From: Phorcus lineatus | Lineage: Eukaryota > Mollusca > Gastropoda > Trochida > Trochidae | Reading direction: 5' to 3' | NCBI GenBank assembly: GCA_921293015.1 | Contig: OV121092.1 | Coordinates: 30,139,764-30,203,763 of the forward strand | DNA length: 64,000 nt | Part shown: one piece after another, positions 32,414 through 44,019 of the stretch | How the letters are laid out: each line of letters opens with the position of its first letter | Position numbering within the stretch: position 1 is the stretch's first letter | Notes under the pieces: model-generated | The model's input: the letters and a program-made list of their open reading frames with translations, nothing else | What the model was told of the DNA's origin: nothing | The model's database searches: none | Position numbers and translations under genes: made by a program

Positions 32414-32441
32414 TTATATAGGCTGACCTCTTGTAGATTGG
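32414..32441 (-). promoter_or_regulatory. TATA box and CCAAT-like motif of the secreted-protein gene
   Basis: On the minus strand a TATATAA lies at 32420-32414, ~50 bp upstream of the chosen ATG, so transcription would start near 32385 with a leader of ~20-25 nt. A CCAAT (ATTGG on plus, 32437-32441) lies just upstream. A compact TATA promoter fits a strongly expressed, tissue-specific gene. Confidence 0.6.
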
Positions 32442-32449
32442 TCAACTTG

Positions 32450-34220
32450 AGACATGGCCAAGCCCCGACCCTGAGGCGCTGGTCAAGGAAGAGGAAGAAC
32501 TTTACATGTGATTATGAAAATCATCATTTTATGTCGCCTCGAGAGATACAAATTGGTGATTACCTGCATGTGGACGGTAGGGTCTTGCACTAATCAATTA
32601 GTCTTATATAGCCTCTAGCAATACATTTACATCTTGCATAATACGATCGCCTCGGCCTCGTTGCGTATTCGTACGTCCCTGTGCAGGTATGGGTGCATTT
32701 CTGATAGTTCTAACCTTTTAAAATTTTAGTTTATTTTCTATCTTTAATACAAGTTATCATATACTATTGAACAGGATCGATGTACTTTTTTCAAGGATCG
32801 TTATGTAATATTAAAGTCTATCTATTTGGCTATTATTTCTTAAATAGCAAGACCAATATATTTTTTTAGGTAAAGCTTACCTTTTGTTATATTTTGAATA
32901 TTGTGATTGTGGTGTGTATTTTTCATGTGTAATAGTGTGATAAATCTAATTAAATATGGTTTTGAATGTATGCACGTGAAAGAATATAATTACTACCGCT
33001 AGTCTCTGCACAACTGGTATTGGTACAATAGCATGTAGATAAGGACATAGGTAAATTATTTTAAAATCGGTCAACGACATGTCGCTTTTATTAGCGCGTA
33101 CATGCTTTTTGAGCGTCTGAAAAATTCATTCTAAATAAGTCGAGTTTTTAAAAAAGCAATATGATTTGAATAACTTGGAAATTTTCCAATTTATCCATTT
33201 TTGGAAAAATTAACGTGCTCCTACAGTACACGAACCTCGCTATTTGAATGTTTTTTAATAAACTTTAAAATTTCTTTCCTTCTTCTCCTTTTTTAAAAAT
33301 ATCCCAGAGACTGAATCACTGTTTTCAAAAAATATGTTATATAAACCTTTACCTTTGATATCATGATTCATTTAAAAAATGAAACAATGTGTAAATATGA
33401 AAACATTTACTACATGTATGTTCAACGTAGGTTAAATATTTATCTTAAACTTTGAATTTAAAACAGTTTGGAGTCGATTACTATTTGTAACTTTTTCAGT
33501 ACGGTAAAAATTGAATTACTAACTTCAATATATTTATGAGTTTGATAAGCTAATACGTTAGCTAAAAAAATTAGAAACAATGCATTCAATATGAACAACA
33601 TGGGGATTTTCAAAATGGTTTTTACATATATATTTTGGAATATATGCTAACTACTTTATCAGATAGTATAAGAGCAATAACAAAATGTGATGTATACTCC
33701 ATAACATAGGATAACAAAGATAATGCAATGTCGATATGCAAAAATAATTTGAAAAACATCTATTTTTCAAAACCAAAAAATTCGCTTTTCTTTTCTTTCT
33801 TACTCATACATGTCCTCCAAAGTCTTAACTAGAAATTGAATTGTGTGGCCAGTACGATAGGTATTGGTTTGTTGTTGAAACGACTACACTGAAATTCTAT
33901 TCGATTACGATGTGCGATCGATTTTCAAACATTTATCGTTTTGCCTCGCTAGTATTCGGCGAAAAAAAAGAACAAATGAAATATGAAAGTTTGAAGCGTT
34001 AAGTAGTTCGGTCTACTTATTGCAAAAGAAGTACGACATTATGACATTACTATAACTGAATTACTAGTTTTTCAAATTGGTTTCAGTTGCTTCAGGTGAC
34101 CAAGTTATCCCATAAAACATGCAGACCACGTGTGTAACAGAGATAAGCAAAATCCAATAAAACTGATTGCTCAGACTGACTTCTTTTATTTTTTTAAAGG
34201 CATTAAAGGCACTAGTGCTT
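32450..34220. other. Upstream region of the secreted-protein gene, no further gene seen
   Basis: AT-rich DNA. A CG-containing patch near 32645-32690 (acgatcgcctcggcctcgtt) stands out from it. No coding frame is supported. Confidence 0.4.
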
Positions 34221-34228
34221 ACCAATAT

Positions 34229-34241
34229 TTCGTGTGTGTGG

Positions 34242-34293
<52 letters not shown>

Positions 34294-34320
34294 AGTCAGT
34301 ATATATATATATATATATTT
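34229..34320. repeat. TG/TA microsatellite
   Basis: Runs of TG and then TA are interrupted by a short aaaagaagtcag segment that matches the upstream gactgacttctttt as an inverted repeat. Confidence 0.9.
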
Positions 34321-34352
34321 AAGGTGAAAGTTCAATCAAGTGTACAGTCTTC

Positions 34353-34431
34353 ATAGTTAAAAGCGTTGATAAAAAACAACAGCAGGAGAAAATGTTGTGT
34401 GCTGTTGTTTTTTATCAACGCTTTTAACTAT
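34353..34431. repeat. Perfect 32-bp inverted repeat with 15-bp loop
   Basis: The arms atagttaaaagcgttgataa (34353 on) and ttatcaacgcttttaactat (to 34431) are exact complements over 32 bp around aggagaaaatgttgt-like loop DNA. It would form a stable hairpin. Origin unknown. Confidence 0.85.
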
Positions 34432-34452
34432 ATATATATGCAAAACTTACAA

Positions 34453-37054
34453 GGTAATAAAGTTAATTCTAAAAAGACGGAAGTATTTAAAACAACGTTG
34501 CATTAAAACGCATGAACTACGATATCGGCAATAAATAAAAAATTATATGGCCTGATAAGCAAAAAAACGACAGTTGCTATGGTCACTTCAACTGTAATGT
34601 TGATAATGACCAATAAATTGGCGAAGTTACAGGGTTATCTTTTTAACGAATATCTCATCCTTAGTCGTCGGACCCTGTTGTCAAACTTTGACAAAAGTTT
34701 TAATCCACACCAATCCATCAGCCGAATTAGGACGATGTGTATGCGTTGACTTTCAACCTTCGCTAATGAGGTTTATGAGAAATAGCGCAGTTGAATCAGC
34801 ACATTTCTCGATATTTTTGTCAAAATATAGATAAATCTACATACAAGATTTAATAAAATTGAAATTCTGAGACGGTTTATCTGTATAGAGAATCATGACT
34901 TGGCTACAAGTTGATATTTCATATAACCTTTCGTAAAATTAATACTTATTGTGAAATGTGTTTCAGTTCTTTGTTGCGTCTAGACACAATATTTTGTTTA
35001 TTTTACATTATTTATTTATCATCATTCAAAGGCGATAAATCTAATCGACAATTTTTTTTAAAATACACTCTTATTACGGAATTCATATACAGAGTTCTTG
35101 CAAACTTTACCTTAAAACAAGAATATTCAGCAAAAAAGTTTAAAATATGTAAAATTGATTAAAGGAATATTCCATTAAAATTTTACCCGCATATATATAT
35201 ACTGTACTGATAACGGAGTGATTCCGGCAAACATCAATGGGAGAAAAGAAAATGAAAGATTTCGAAGTGATTTAACAATTTTATTATCGGAAATTGAGCA
35301 AGTATTGACATGATAGTTTTAATTAAAATTGTCACATCGTCAATCAATTCTATAAATTCATTAGAATGACAGATCACAGGAATCAATAATTATATGTAAA
35401 AAGATTATCATAGGATATAACGAGGAAATGAACAACCGTAAATATGTGTCATAATCATAGAAGTGCCTTGGGTCCCGTTACCACTTACAATTGATTGTAA
35501 GCCTACATTGTAACTATTGTTAAAAGAATGGGTTACAACTGATCGTAACTCTACAAAGTGTTTGTGGAACGGCACCCGGCCGCATACATCTACCAATCTT
35601 GATATTTAAAATAAAATGTATCGTTTTGACAAAAAAACATTTTCAAAAGAAACATCGATAAGGAAAAAATCTCGGTATTCATGAATAAATTATTACAATC
35701 TGTATTATGCTATCTGTCAGATCAAGGCAATTGTTTACAATTCGAATTTGTCTCCTGTTTTTATCTTTCATACAGCTGCATATCAAAAGTTTGTCACTTT
35801 CTACTGTATCTTAGTGTAATTATCATGTAATTTGGGTTTCGTTTGAATGTCAATAAAACAACTTAAGCAGAACTGACACACAATCTCTAATTGTCAATTT
35901 TTAAATTAGCCATTTTTTAAATTTATTTTGGGATTGTCTCGTCTCTTGAACATAACTTTGTATTTTGGCATGATTAAATGGACAGAAGGGGTCACATTTT
36001 CGAAATTACAATTTCCGAGAATTTCGATAAAAACGTTCGATTTCGACTCTCGGACAACAAAATCAGCATACACCTATTGACTAAATGCAAATGAACAAAT
36101 ATGACCTTGTTTAAAGGTTTTAATAACCGTTAAGTAGTTTTTTAGAGAAAAATGAAAAATATATTTTTCGAAATTTTGACCACTGGTCACTTCAGTGACT
36201 TGCCAAAAACTATTACGGTTAACTGTTGGGTACGGCATACGATTGAGTAAAGGTGCAATTGATCTTCTCTTCTGTATTGAAAATGCAAAATTTTCCATTT
36301 CCTTTTTGCAATGCTACGATTCCTCAAAGAAATCCAAATTATATAATTTTTGCACTACGATTTGCAGATATGTAAACAAACTTTTGGTCTGCAACTGTGC
36401 TCGAATTCTGTCATCCCTGGAGACAAAAAAAAATCGATATCTAATCGATGTTAAAGCTGCAAAAAAACTGCGCAAGAGCAAAACGGTTTATTTACAAATG
36501 TCTCTACAGCTCACAAAAATATGAACACAGCTTACTGATTGTATAGCGGCGTTTAGGAATAATATTGTAGGGCTTACTTGAAATCACTATAGAAAGTTTA
36601 TTTGGTTCAAACTAACATTTAAAGGCATATGGAGATATAGGCAGTCACTTTAGATTACTATCAATGCAATGTAATATTTAATATTCTTTACAATTGACCT
36701 GTAATCAACGATTAAAAAAGTTAAGGGGGCAAAAGTCGGCTAAGAGTTATAAAACATATATGATCAGCTGTGCACAGAATGGAAAAGTAAATATGGACGA
36801 ACGGCTGAAGTAGTAATGTGTGCAGATTTTGAATTTACCTACGTTGGGGCTGAGAATGAAGGTTAAATATTTATTATTAAAGCAATCTTGTAAGTTGACC
36901 GATTAAAAAATATCTCATTTAAGCATTATTATTTGATTTAGATAGCTTGCCGTTTTCGCTCTTGAATTTTGATATTTCCGATATCGTAGTCCATGCATAT
37001 TTAAGGCAACGTTGCATTAAATACTTCCGGTCTTTTAGAATCAACCTTATAACC
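34453..37054. mobile_element. ~2.6-kb element with long terminal inverted repeats
   Basis: The left end 34453-34533 (ggtaataaagttaattctaa ... gaactacgatatcggcaata) pairs over ~80 bp, with mismatches, with the right end 36972-37054 (tatttccgatatcgtagtcc ... agaatcaaccttataacc). Both contain caacgttgca. The interior is AT-rich and has no recognisable transposase, so it is probably non-autonomous. Pieces of the same family lie at 55205-55260 (end) and 58862-59040 (interior, reverse). No clear target duplication was seen. Confidence 0.65.
35465..35580. mobile_element. MITE nested in the long-inverted-repeat element
   Basis: The left end, gggtcccgttaccacttaca, and the right end, gtttgtggaacggcaccc, are approximate inverted repeats. 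Internal gattgtaag and gttacaact also pair. A related end, ttttgtgaaacggaaccc, lies near 23145-23163. Confidence 0.55.
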
Positions 37055-39253
37055 TGAATACGTACATATTTGTTAAGTAACTTACGAGTTGGATTACCTG
37101 AGTGCGGATCGTTAGTAATGTCGAGAGATATGCATTATCGGTGCGTATGATGTATATAAGAAATAATGGTTTGCACTAGTGCCTTTTTATTTCTAATTTC
37201 TGTGTGCCTTAGATATTAATTAAGAAAACCAATATTTTCAGAATAAAAAGTTCAATATTTCCATACTCCTAGCCTTCATCGAATGGGGTGATGGAGTAGA
37301 CATTTACTCCGAAACGTCGTGAATTTCACAGGCAAGGTAAGTTGTATGTTGCTGTATCAGGTAAGTTATGATCCAGGAAATATTGTCGTATGAACATCAT
37401 TTCTAAATGCCCTTCAAAGACACAAAACTTTTTATTGAAAGGTCAAGTTTGATGTCCCATTAATTTCATCGCGAGACAAATCGACAAAACTGGCACTTTG
37501 TATAGAATCGGATACTGGCATGTACACAGGCTTATACCAATATTTGATACAGCGTATATAGGCAGATATAATATAAATTCATAGTTAATTCAAGTCACCG
37601 AACGTAAATTTCACTTTTGAAATTAAACTCATATGCACTTATAGCAGAGGAAATAATTTACAAAAAGTTGCTCCTTTCTTAAACTTGTTCTCTAAAGAAA
37701 TGTTATTGTTTATCTAAACTCGTTTACAAAACTTTTACAAAAATTTTTTCACACGATTTAACAATATGAATTTTTAAAATATGAAATTTTATTTGAAACT
37801 CGAGCACTAATGGATGATGGCCCTTAGGCCCCACACATAATACGATCCTATAGAACAATTTTTGTAAGTTCTAATGCAAATGGACAAATTCGGCCCTAAA
37901 CTGACATTGTATAAGCTTTTTAAGAAATGTAAATAAAAATGTTTAAAAACAATTAACATCAATTAACAATTTGAAAGATTTGTGTAATTTGGTGTAAAAT
38001 CATTGAAATGGTTTTAATGATTTCGTGACTTTCATTGCCATATGTGATGAAGCGCACATAAAATAACCCACTTCTTTCGAATCCTAATACTTGTTTTACA
38101 ATTGGAAAATATTTTATTTCGTAATGTAAATTGTGGTCGTGCTATCTCTTAAGTTTTCATTTTCATCCCTTGATGAAACGTTTAAAAACTTGATTGCATA
38201 TATTCGAATAATTAATGCAGTATTTATGTATGACACAGCGGATATTGTGGGTTGTTAGCTTCGCGCTAAGTTAATCCATGCGGATGACGTCACTTTTGTT
38301 TTTAAATTGAATTATCACCAGCTCATTGCCTTTTTCCCCTCAATTGCTTAATGAAAGACATTCATAAGTAAAGATATCAAAAACTTTCAAATATATTAGT
38401 ACACTTTAGAAGGTAGGTTAGTCAAGATTTGAACATTCACGCTTTTTTCCACTGGGTCACGGAGATCTGACAGAGGTAAATCGTAAGTTTGTTTGATAAA
38501 AACATGTGTTTTCCCGTTACTTGGTAAAGCGAAGAACGCACGTGGAAAACATGGGTAGTACAATCTAAGCTAGCGCAGTTAGCGCTTCGCAGCGCGTGAA
38601 ATTATGGCAATGTATAAGCACTGGACGAATCCATTACATGTAAGGATGAAAATTGTTTACCATACCCGATGAGTAAGCGCCGAAAATTGGATGTATTTTG
38701 TATAAAAAAACATTTGCGAAATATTAACAAATTAAAAAAATTCACTTTCCATTCTCGTGTAGTAATGTATGGCTTAAGATTATGAATACATTAGGAGTGA
38801 ATTCACGATTTATTTTCCATGTTTTCAATCCTCGGCATGCATTCTCCATTACTTAATACAGTCATGCCTTGTGGAGTTAATTGCCCCTAGTACACCGCCG
38901 AATGCTTTTGCCAGAGGCTTTGTTTAGGGTTATAGTTTGAAGAGGATAACCCTTAACAGAACGAGTTCGAATCTCTATAAAGTAAATATTTTGAAACTAT
39001 TATTCCTCGGAAAAGGGATTTAATCAGACTGCTGTAAGGACTCCATAAGCCATTTATATATTGTTGAACCTTCTTATAAACCCGAAATTGCTTTACCTAA
39101 ATACTGTTAAGAGATTTAAGAGAGACAGGGTTGAAAAGATAATGTTTAGTTACAGTTTTGGTAGTTCAATTTAGTTATGAATAAGGGTTAAATTTGGAAG
39201 GTTCCAGTTTTGCAGACCACTATTGAATTTAGTTTTAACTGTAATGAAAAGAG
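37055..39253. other. Intergenic stretch, no gene seen
   Basis: AT-rich. A gagtaga...tactccgaaacgtcg segment at 37286-37320 resembles the motif in the 23834-24003 palindrome. Text near 38925-38985 has a B-box-like agttcgaatctc but no tRNA fold. Confidence 0.4.
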
Positions 39254-39868
39254 TTAAAGGGGCAAAAAGCTTATCGTTGCTGTCAAACATGTCAAACTTC
39301 ATAAATAATATTATTTTATGAAAACTTAGTGTTTCTGATGTTATCATGTTATTTTTTTTATTTTTCTAAAATTCCATTTCAATTCATGTTTACAGTTCAT
39401 ATTACACAGTAGGCAATGTACATGTCATAAAGTCAACATATCTGGAAATAAAACAATAATTATCAGTGAGGGTAGCCATTCAGAAATAACATCTATCATG
39501 TTATCATGTTATTGCTTATAAGCTCACTTTGGTGACAATTAACAGGTTTAAGTCGTGATTTATGATAGAAAAAAACCGGACAATGGCGCTATAACTTGTG
39601 CTTTCAACGTAATTTTGGAAACTTATTTATAGGAGACACAAATACGAATATAGGTTGCTATCTCTTGGACGCAAAACTTCGAATTCTTAACGTTTTTATG
39701 GCCGTAATTTGAATATCACTGAAAACAGGAAAATATTTTAAATTTTGCATTTAAAAGATAAAGATGTAAGTTTAGAAAGGCGATTTGAACTAAACTTTGG
39801 ACATTTGTGATGTTGGTTCTAATTCAAGGCACATATAAATATCGTAAAACTTACTCTGTGCCACTATA
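39254..39868 (+). mobile_element. R1-family inverted-repeat element, copy 4, with an insertion
   Basis: The ends ttaaaggggcaaaaagctta and ttactctgtgccactata match copy 1, and the core accggacaatggcgc is present. An insertion at 39353-39500 is flanked by ttatcatgttat on both sides (39341-39352, 39501-39512). It begins with a T-rich run, so it looks like a short retroposed LINE or SINE tail in reverse orientation. Confidence 0.7.
39353..39500 (-). mobile_element. Short retroposon tail inserted in R1 copy 4
   Basis: It is flanked by a 12-bp direct repeat, and its minus-strand end is an A-rich tail after aataaa-like text. Length ~148 bp. The family is unknown. Confidence 0.5.
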
Positions 39869-40089
39869 CACATGTATAGTATGTATAGTCAAGGTATATT
39901 TTCTCGTCTATACTCGTTCATTACACTTTCTATTCGAAGTGTTATTTGAATTGGAAGTTAAACAATCTTAACTTCTTCTGTTTTCCATCTTGCCAAAGTT
40001 CAGGAACCGGACCACTTATTAAAAATAATTTGATGACATTTGACGTAAGATGATTGATGAGAGGAGATTTATGTGAAGGGACTCGTGTT

Positions 40090-43000
40090 AGAAGAATGTG
40101 AATTGACACAGAAGAGGGGAGAGAGGAGACTGGTGTAATGACTCGTTTTACAAAACAAGTGTAAGGAGGCTGGTGTAAGGAAACAGGTGTGAGGAGACAG
40201 AAATTAGAATATATTTATGAAGAAACAAGTGTTACACTGGTTTTATGAGACCGGTTTAAGAGACTTGTTTTCGGATGCCTATGTGAGGATACTTGTGTGA
40301 GGAAGGAACTGGTATGTTGATATCGGTTTAAGGAGACAGGCTTGAGGAGTCTGAAGTTGAGGAAACTAGTTGAAGGGGGCAGATGTAAGGAGAAAGGTGT
40401 GAAGAGACTGGTGTAAGGAGACTGGTGTAAGGAGATTGGTGTGAGGAGACTAATCTTAGGGTACATAATTCATCATGAAAGAGACTGGTGTGATGAGACT
40501 GGTGTGATGTGACTGGTGTAAGGAGACTGGTTTAAGGAGACTGGTGTAAGGAGACTGGTGTAAGGAGACTGGTGTGAGGAGACTGGTGTTAGGAGACTGG
40601 TGTAAGGAGACTGGTGTGTGGAGACTGGTGTAAGGAGATAGGTGTTAGGAGACTGGTGTAAGGAGACTGGTGTGTGGAGACTGGTGTGAGGAGACTAATC
40701 TTAGGGTACATAATTTATCATGAAAGAGACTGGTATGATGAGACTGGTGTGATGTGACTGGTGTAAGGAGACTGGTTTAAGGAGACTGGTGTAAGGAGAC
40801 TGGTGTAAGGAGACTGGTGTGAGGAGACTGGTGTTAGGAGACTGGTGTAAGGAGATAGGTGTTAGGAGACTGGTGTAAGGAGACTGGTGTGTGGAGACTG
40901 GTGTGAGGAGACTGGTGTAAGGAGACTGGTGTTAGGAGACTGGTGTAAGGAGATAGGTGTATTGGAATAGGTGTAAGGAGACTGGTGTAAGGAAACTGGC
41001 GTACGGAGATAGGTGCGAGGAGACTGATATATACAAAATGTGTGAGAAAACAGGTGTGAAGAGAAATGTGTGAGTGTAAAGGTGCGATGATGTGATGAGA
41101 CTGGTGTGATGAGACTGGTGTGAGGAGACTGATGTGAGGAGACTGATGTGAGGAGACTGATGTGAGGAGACTAGTGTCAGATGACAGGTGTGAGTTGACA
41201 GGCTGAGAAGTCAAATGTGAGGAGACATGTGATGTGTTGATAATAAACGTGTGATAAGACAGTTATAAGGAGACTGGTGTGAGGATACGGATGTTGGGAG
41301 ATTGATGTAGGGACACAGATGTAAGGAGATTAAAGTGAGGAGATTGAAGTAAGGAGACAGGTAAGAGGAGACTGATCTTAGGGTACATAATTTATTATGT
41401 AAGAGACTGGTGTGATGAGACTGGTGTGAGCAGACTGGAGTAAGGATACTTGTGTAAGGAGACTGGTGTAAGGAGACTGGTGTAAGGAGATAGGTGTAGG
41501 GAGACTGGTGTGATGAGACTGGTGTCAGGAGACTGGTGTGAGGAGACTGGTGTGGGAAGACTGGTGTAAGGAGACTGGTGTGAGGAGACTGGTGTAAGGA
41601 GACTGGTGTAAGGAGACTGGTGTGATGAGACTGGTGTAAGGAGACTGGCGTACGGAGATAGGTGTAAGGAGATCTGTGTGATGAGACTAGTGTGAGGAGA
41701 CTGGTGTGAGGAGACTGGTGTAGGGAGACTGGTGTGATGAGACTGGTGTAAGGAGACTGGCGTACGGAGACTGGTGTGATGAGACTGGTGTGATGAGACT
41801 GGTGTGATGGGACTGGTGTAAGGAGACTGGTGTAAGGAGATAGGTGTAAGGAGACTGGTGTGATGAGACTGGTGTGATGAGACTGGTGTGAGGAGACTGG
41901 TGTGAGGAGACTGGTGTAGGGAGACTGGTGTGATGAGACTGGTGTAAGGAGACTGGCGTACGGAGACTGGTGTGATGAGACTGGTGTGATGGGGCTGGTG
42001 TAAGGAGACTGGTGTAAGGAGATAGGTGTAAGGAGACTGGTGTGATGAGACTGGTGTGATGAGACTGGTGTAAGGAGACTGGTGTAAGGAGACTGGTGTG
42101 ATGAGACTGGTGTGATGACACTGGTGTGATGTGACTGGTGTAAGGAGATAGGTGTAAGGAGACTGGTGTGATGACACTGGTGTAAGGAGACTGGTGTAAG
42201 GAGATAGGTGTAAGGAGACTGGTGTGATGAGACTGGTGTGATGAGACTGGTGTGATGTGACTGGTGTAAGGAGACTGGTGTGATGAGACTGGTGTGATGA
42301 GACTGGTGTGATGAGACTGGTGTGATTAGACTGGTGTGAGGATACTGGTGTAAGGAGACTGGTGTGAGGAGACTGGTGTAAGGAGACTGGTGTGAGGAGA
42401 CTGGTGTAAGGAGACTGGCGTGATGAGACTGGTGTAAGGAGACTGGCGTACGGAGATAGGTGTAAGGAGACTGGTGTGATGAGACTGGTGTGATGTGACT
42501 GGTGTAAGGAGACTGGTGTAAGGAGACTGGTGTAAGGAGACTGGTGTGATGAGACTGGTGTAAGGAGACTGGCGTACGGAGACTGGTGTGATGTGACTGG
42601 TGTAAGGAGACTGGTGTAAGGAGACTGGTGTAAGGAGACTGGCGTGATGAGACTGGTGTAAGGAGACTGGCGTACGGAGATAGGTGTAAGGAGACTGGTG
42701 TGATGAGACTGGTGTGATGTGACTGGTGTAAGGAGACTGGTGTAAGGAGACTGGTGTAAGGAGACTGGTGTGATGAGACTGGTGTAAGGAGACTGGCGTA
42801 CGGAGACTGGTGTGATGTGACTGGTGTAAGGAGACTGGTGTAAGGAGACTGGTGTGAGGAGACTGGTGTAAGGAGACTGGCGTACGGAGATAGGTGTAAG
42901 GACACTGGCGTACGGAGCTAGGTGCGAGGAGACTGGTGTAAGGAGAAAATGTACGGAAACATATGTGAGGAGACTGATCTATACAAAATGTGTGAGAAAA

Positions 43001-43345
43001 CAGGTGTGAAGAGAAATGTGTGAGGATACTGGTGTGAGGATACGGATGTTGGGAGATTGATGTAGGGACACAGATGTGGGGAGATTGATGTGAGGAGATC
43101 GATGTAAGGAGATTGATGTGAGGAGATTGATGTGAGGAGATTTATATGAGGAGATTTATATGAGGAGATTGATATGAGGAGATTGATGTGAGGAGAATGA
43201 TGTGTGGAGATTGATGTGAGGAGACATAATGGAACATACGAGAGTGAGGTAACAGGTGTGAGGAGTATGGTTTGAGGAGAATATTGTAAGGAGTATGGTG
43301 TGAGATGATAAATGTGAAGAGATTGGTGTCAGGGGACAAGTTTGA
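40090..43345. repeat. 14-bp minisatellite array (~3.2 kb)
   Basis: The unit ggagactggtgtaa and variants (tgatgagactggtg, ggcgtacggagata, ggagattgatgtga at the right end) repeat over ~3.2 kb, with short non-repeat breaks near 40455-40480, 40690-40735, 41020-41090 and 41215-41400. Three units are 42 bp, and most variants lack stops on the minus strand, so long frames (up to 564 codons of TPVSLHQSPYTSLL-type text) arise as by-products. A higher-order period of 224 bp (16 units) is visible near 42419 and 42643. Confidence 0.93.
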
Positions 43346-44019
43346 GAAGAATGGTCAAAAGGGCGTGTCGATAGTTCTATAAATGTATGAGGAAAATGGC
43401 CTGAGGAGAATGTTATGAGAATACATGATATGACAAAGTAAGACAGGGGGAAGAGACTGGTGTTATGAGGCATGTATGAGATCTCGGGTAATGGCTTTAT
43501 CATCTCAAGGAAAACATTGTTTCGCATCAAGAGCAGATCTTCAGTATAAGATTAAAAAGTGAAAAGAGGACTTATCATGTATGCTATTGGATACAAATGA
43601 TTTGCGAAACTTGTTTGTTCTTTCAATTGACATGCGCAGCCTGCGTCGAGATAGTAGTGACAGATTATAAAAAATACTGTGAGTTAACAGTTTATTTGTT
43701 TGGGTTTTTTTTAAATTGGGTGCTCATAGTAATTACCGTTCTATTCTATGCATATGGATAACTTCCAGGGAGAGGTAGATAGTGGCAGATTCGGTAGAAA
43801 TTCGGTAGAAATCTTCCATAGGACAATGAAAATAGAAAAGAAATATAATTTTTAAAGATAATGATATTGTGGACATCAACATAAATTTCGGAGGTTGACA
43901 ACAACGATAATAAAGAAGACAAAATCTATACTGAAATAAGATAATCCTTGATACCAACCGATAAAAACCAATGAGGTAGTTTGCTGTCTATAATACTCGA
44001 GAAGACAAACTCATTTTAG
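43346..44019. other. Intergenic stretch, no gene seen
   Basis: Diverged repeat edge, then AT-rich DNA without supported features. Confidence 0.4.

Noticed and set aside
36195-36524. 109-codon frame inside the 2.6-kb element
   Set aside because: No recognisable domain, and part of it is repeat sequence also found at 58.9 kb.
38925-38985. tRNA relic with agttcgaatctc
   Set aside because: Only a B-box-like string; no A box and no cloverleaf.
41211-42905. 564-codon minus-strand frame (TPVSLHQSPYTSLL-type text)
   Set aside because: It lies wholly in the 14-bp minisatellite. Related overlapping frames exist in other phases, as expected when units lack stops.
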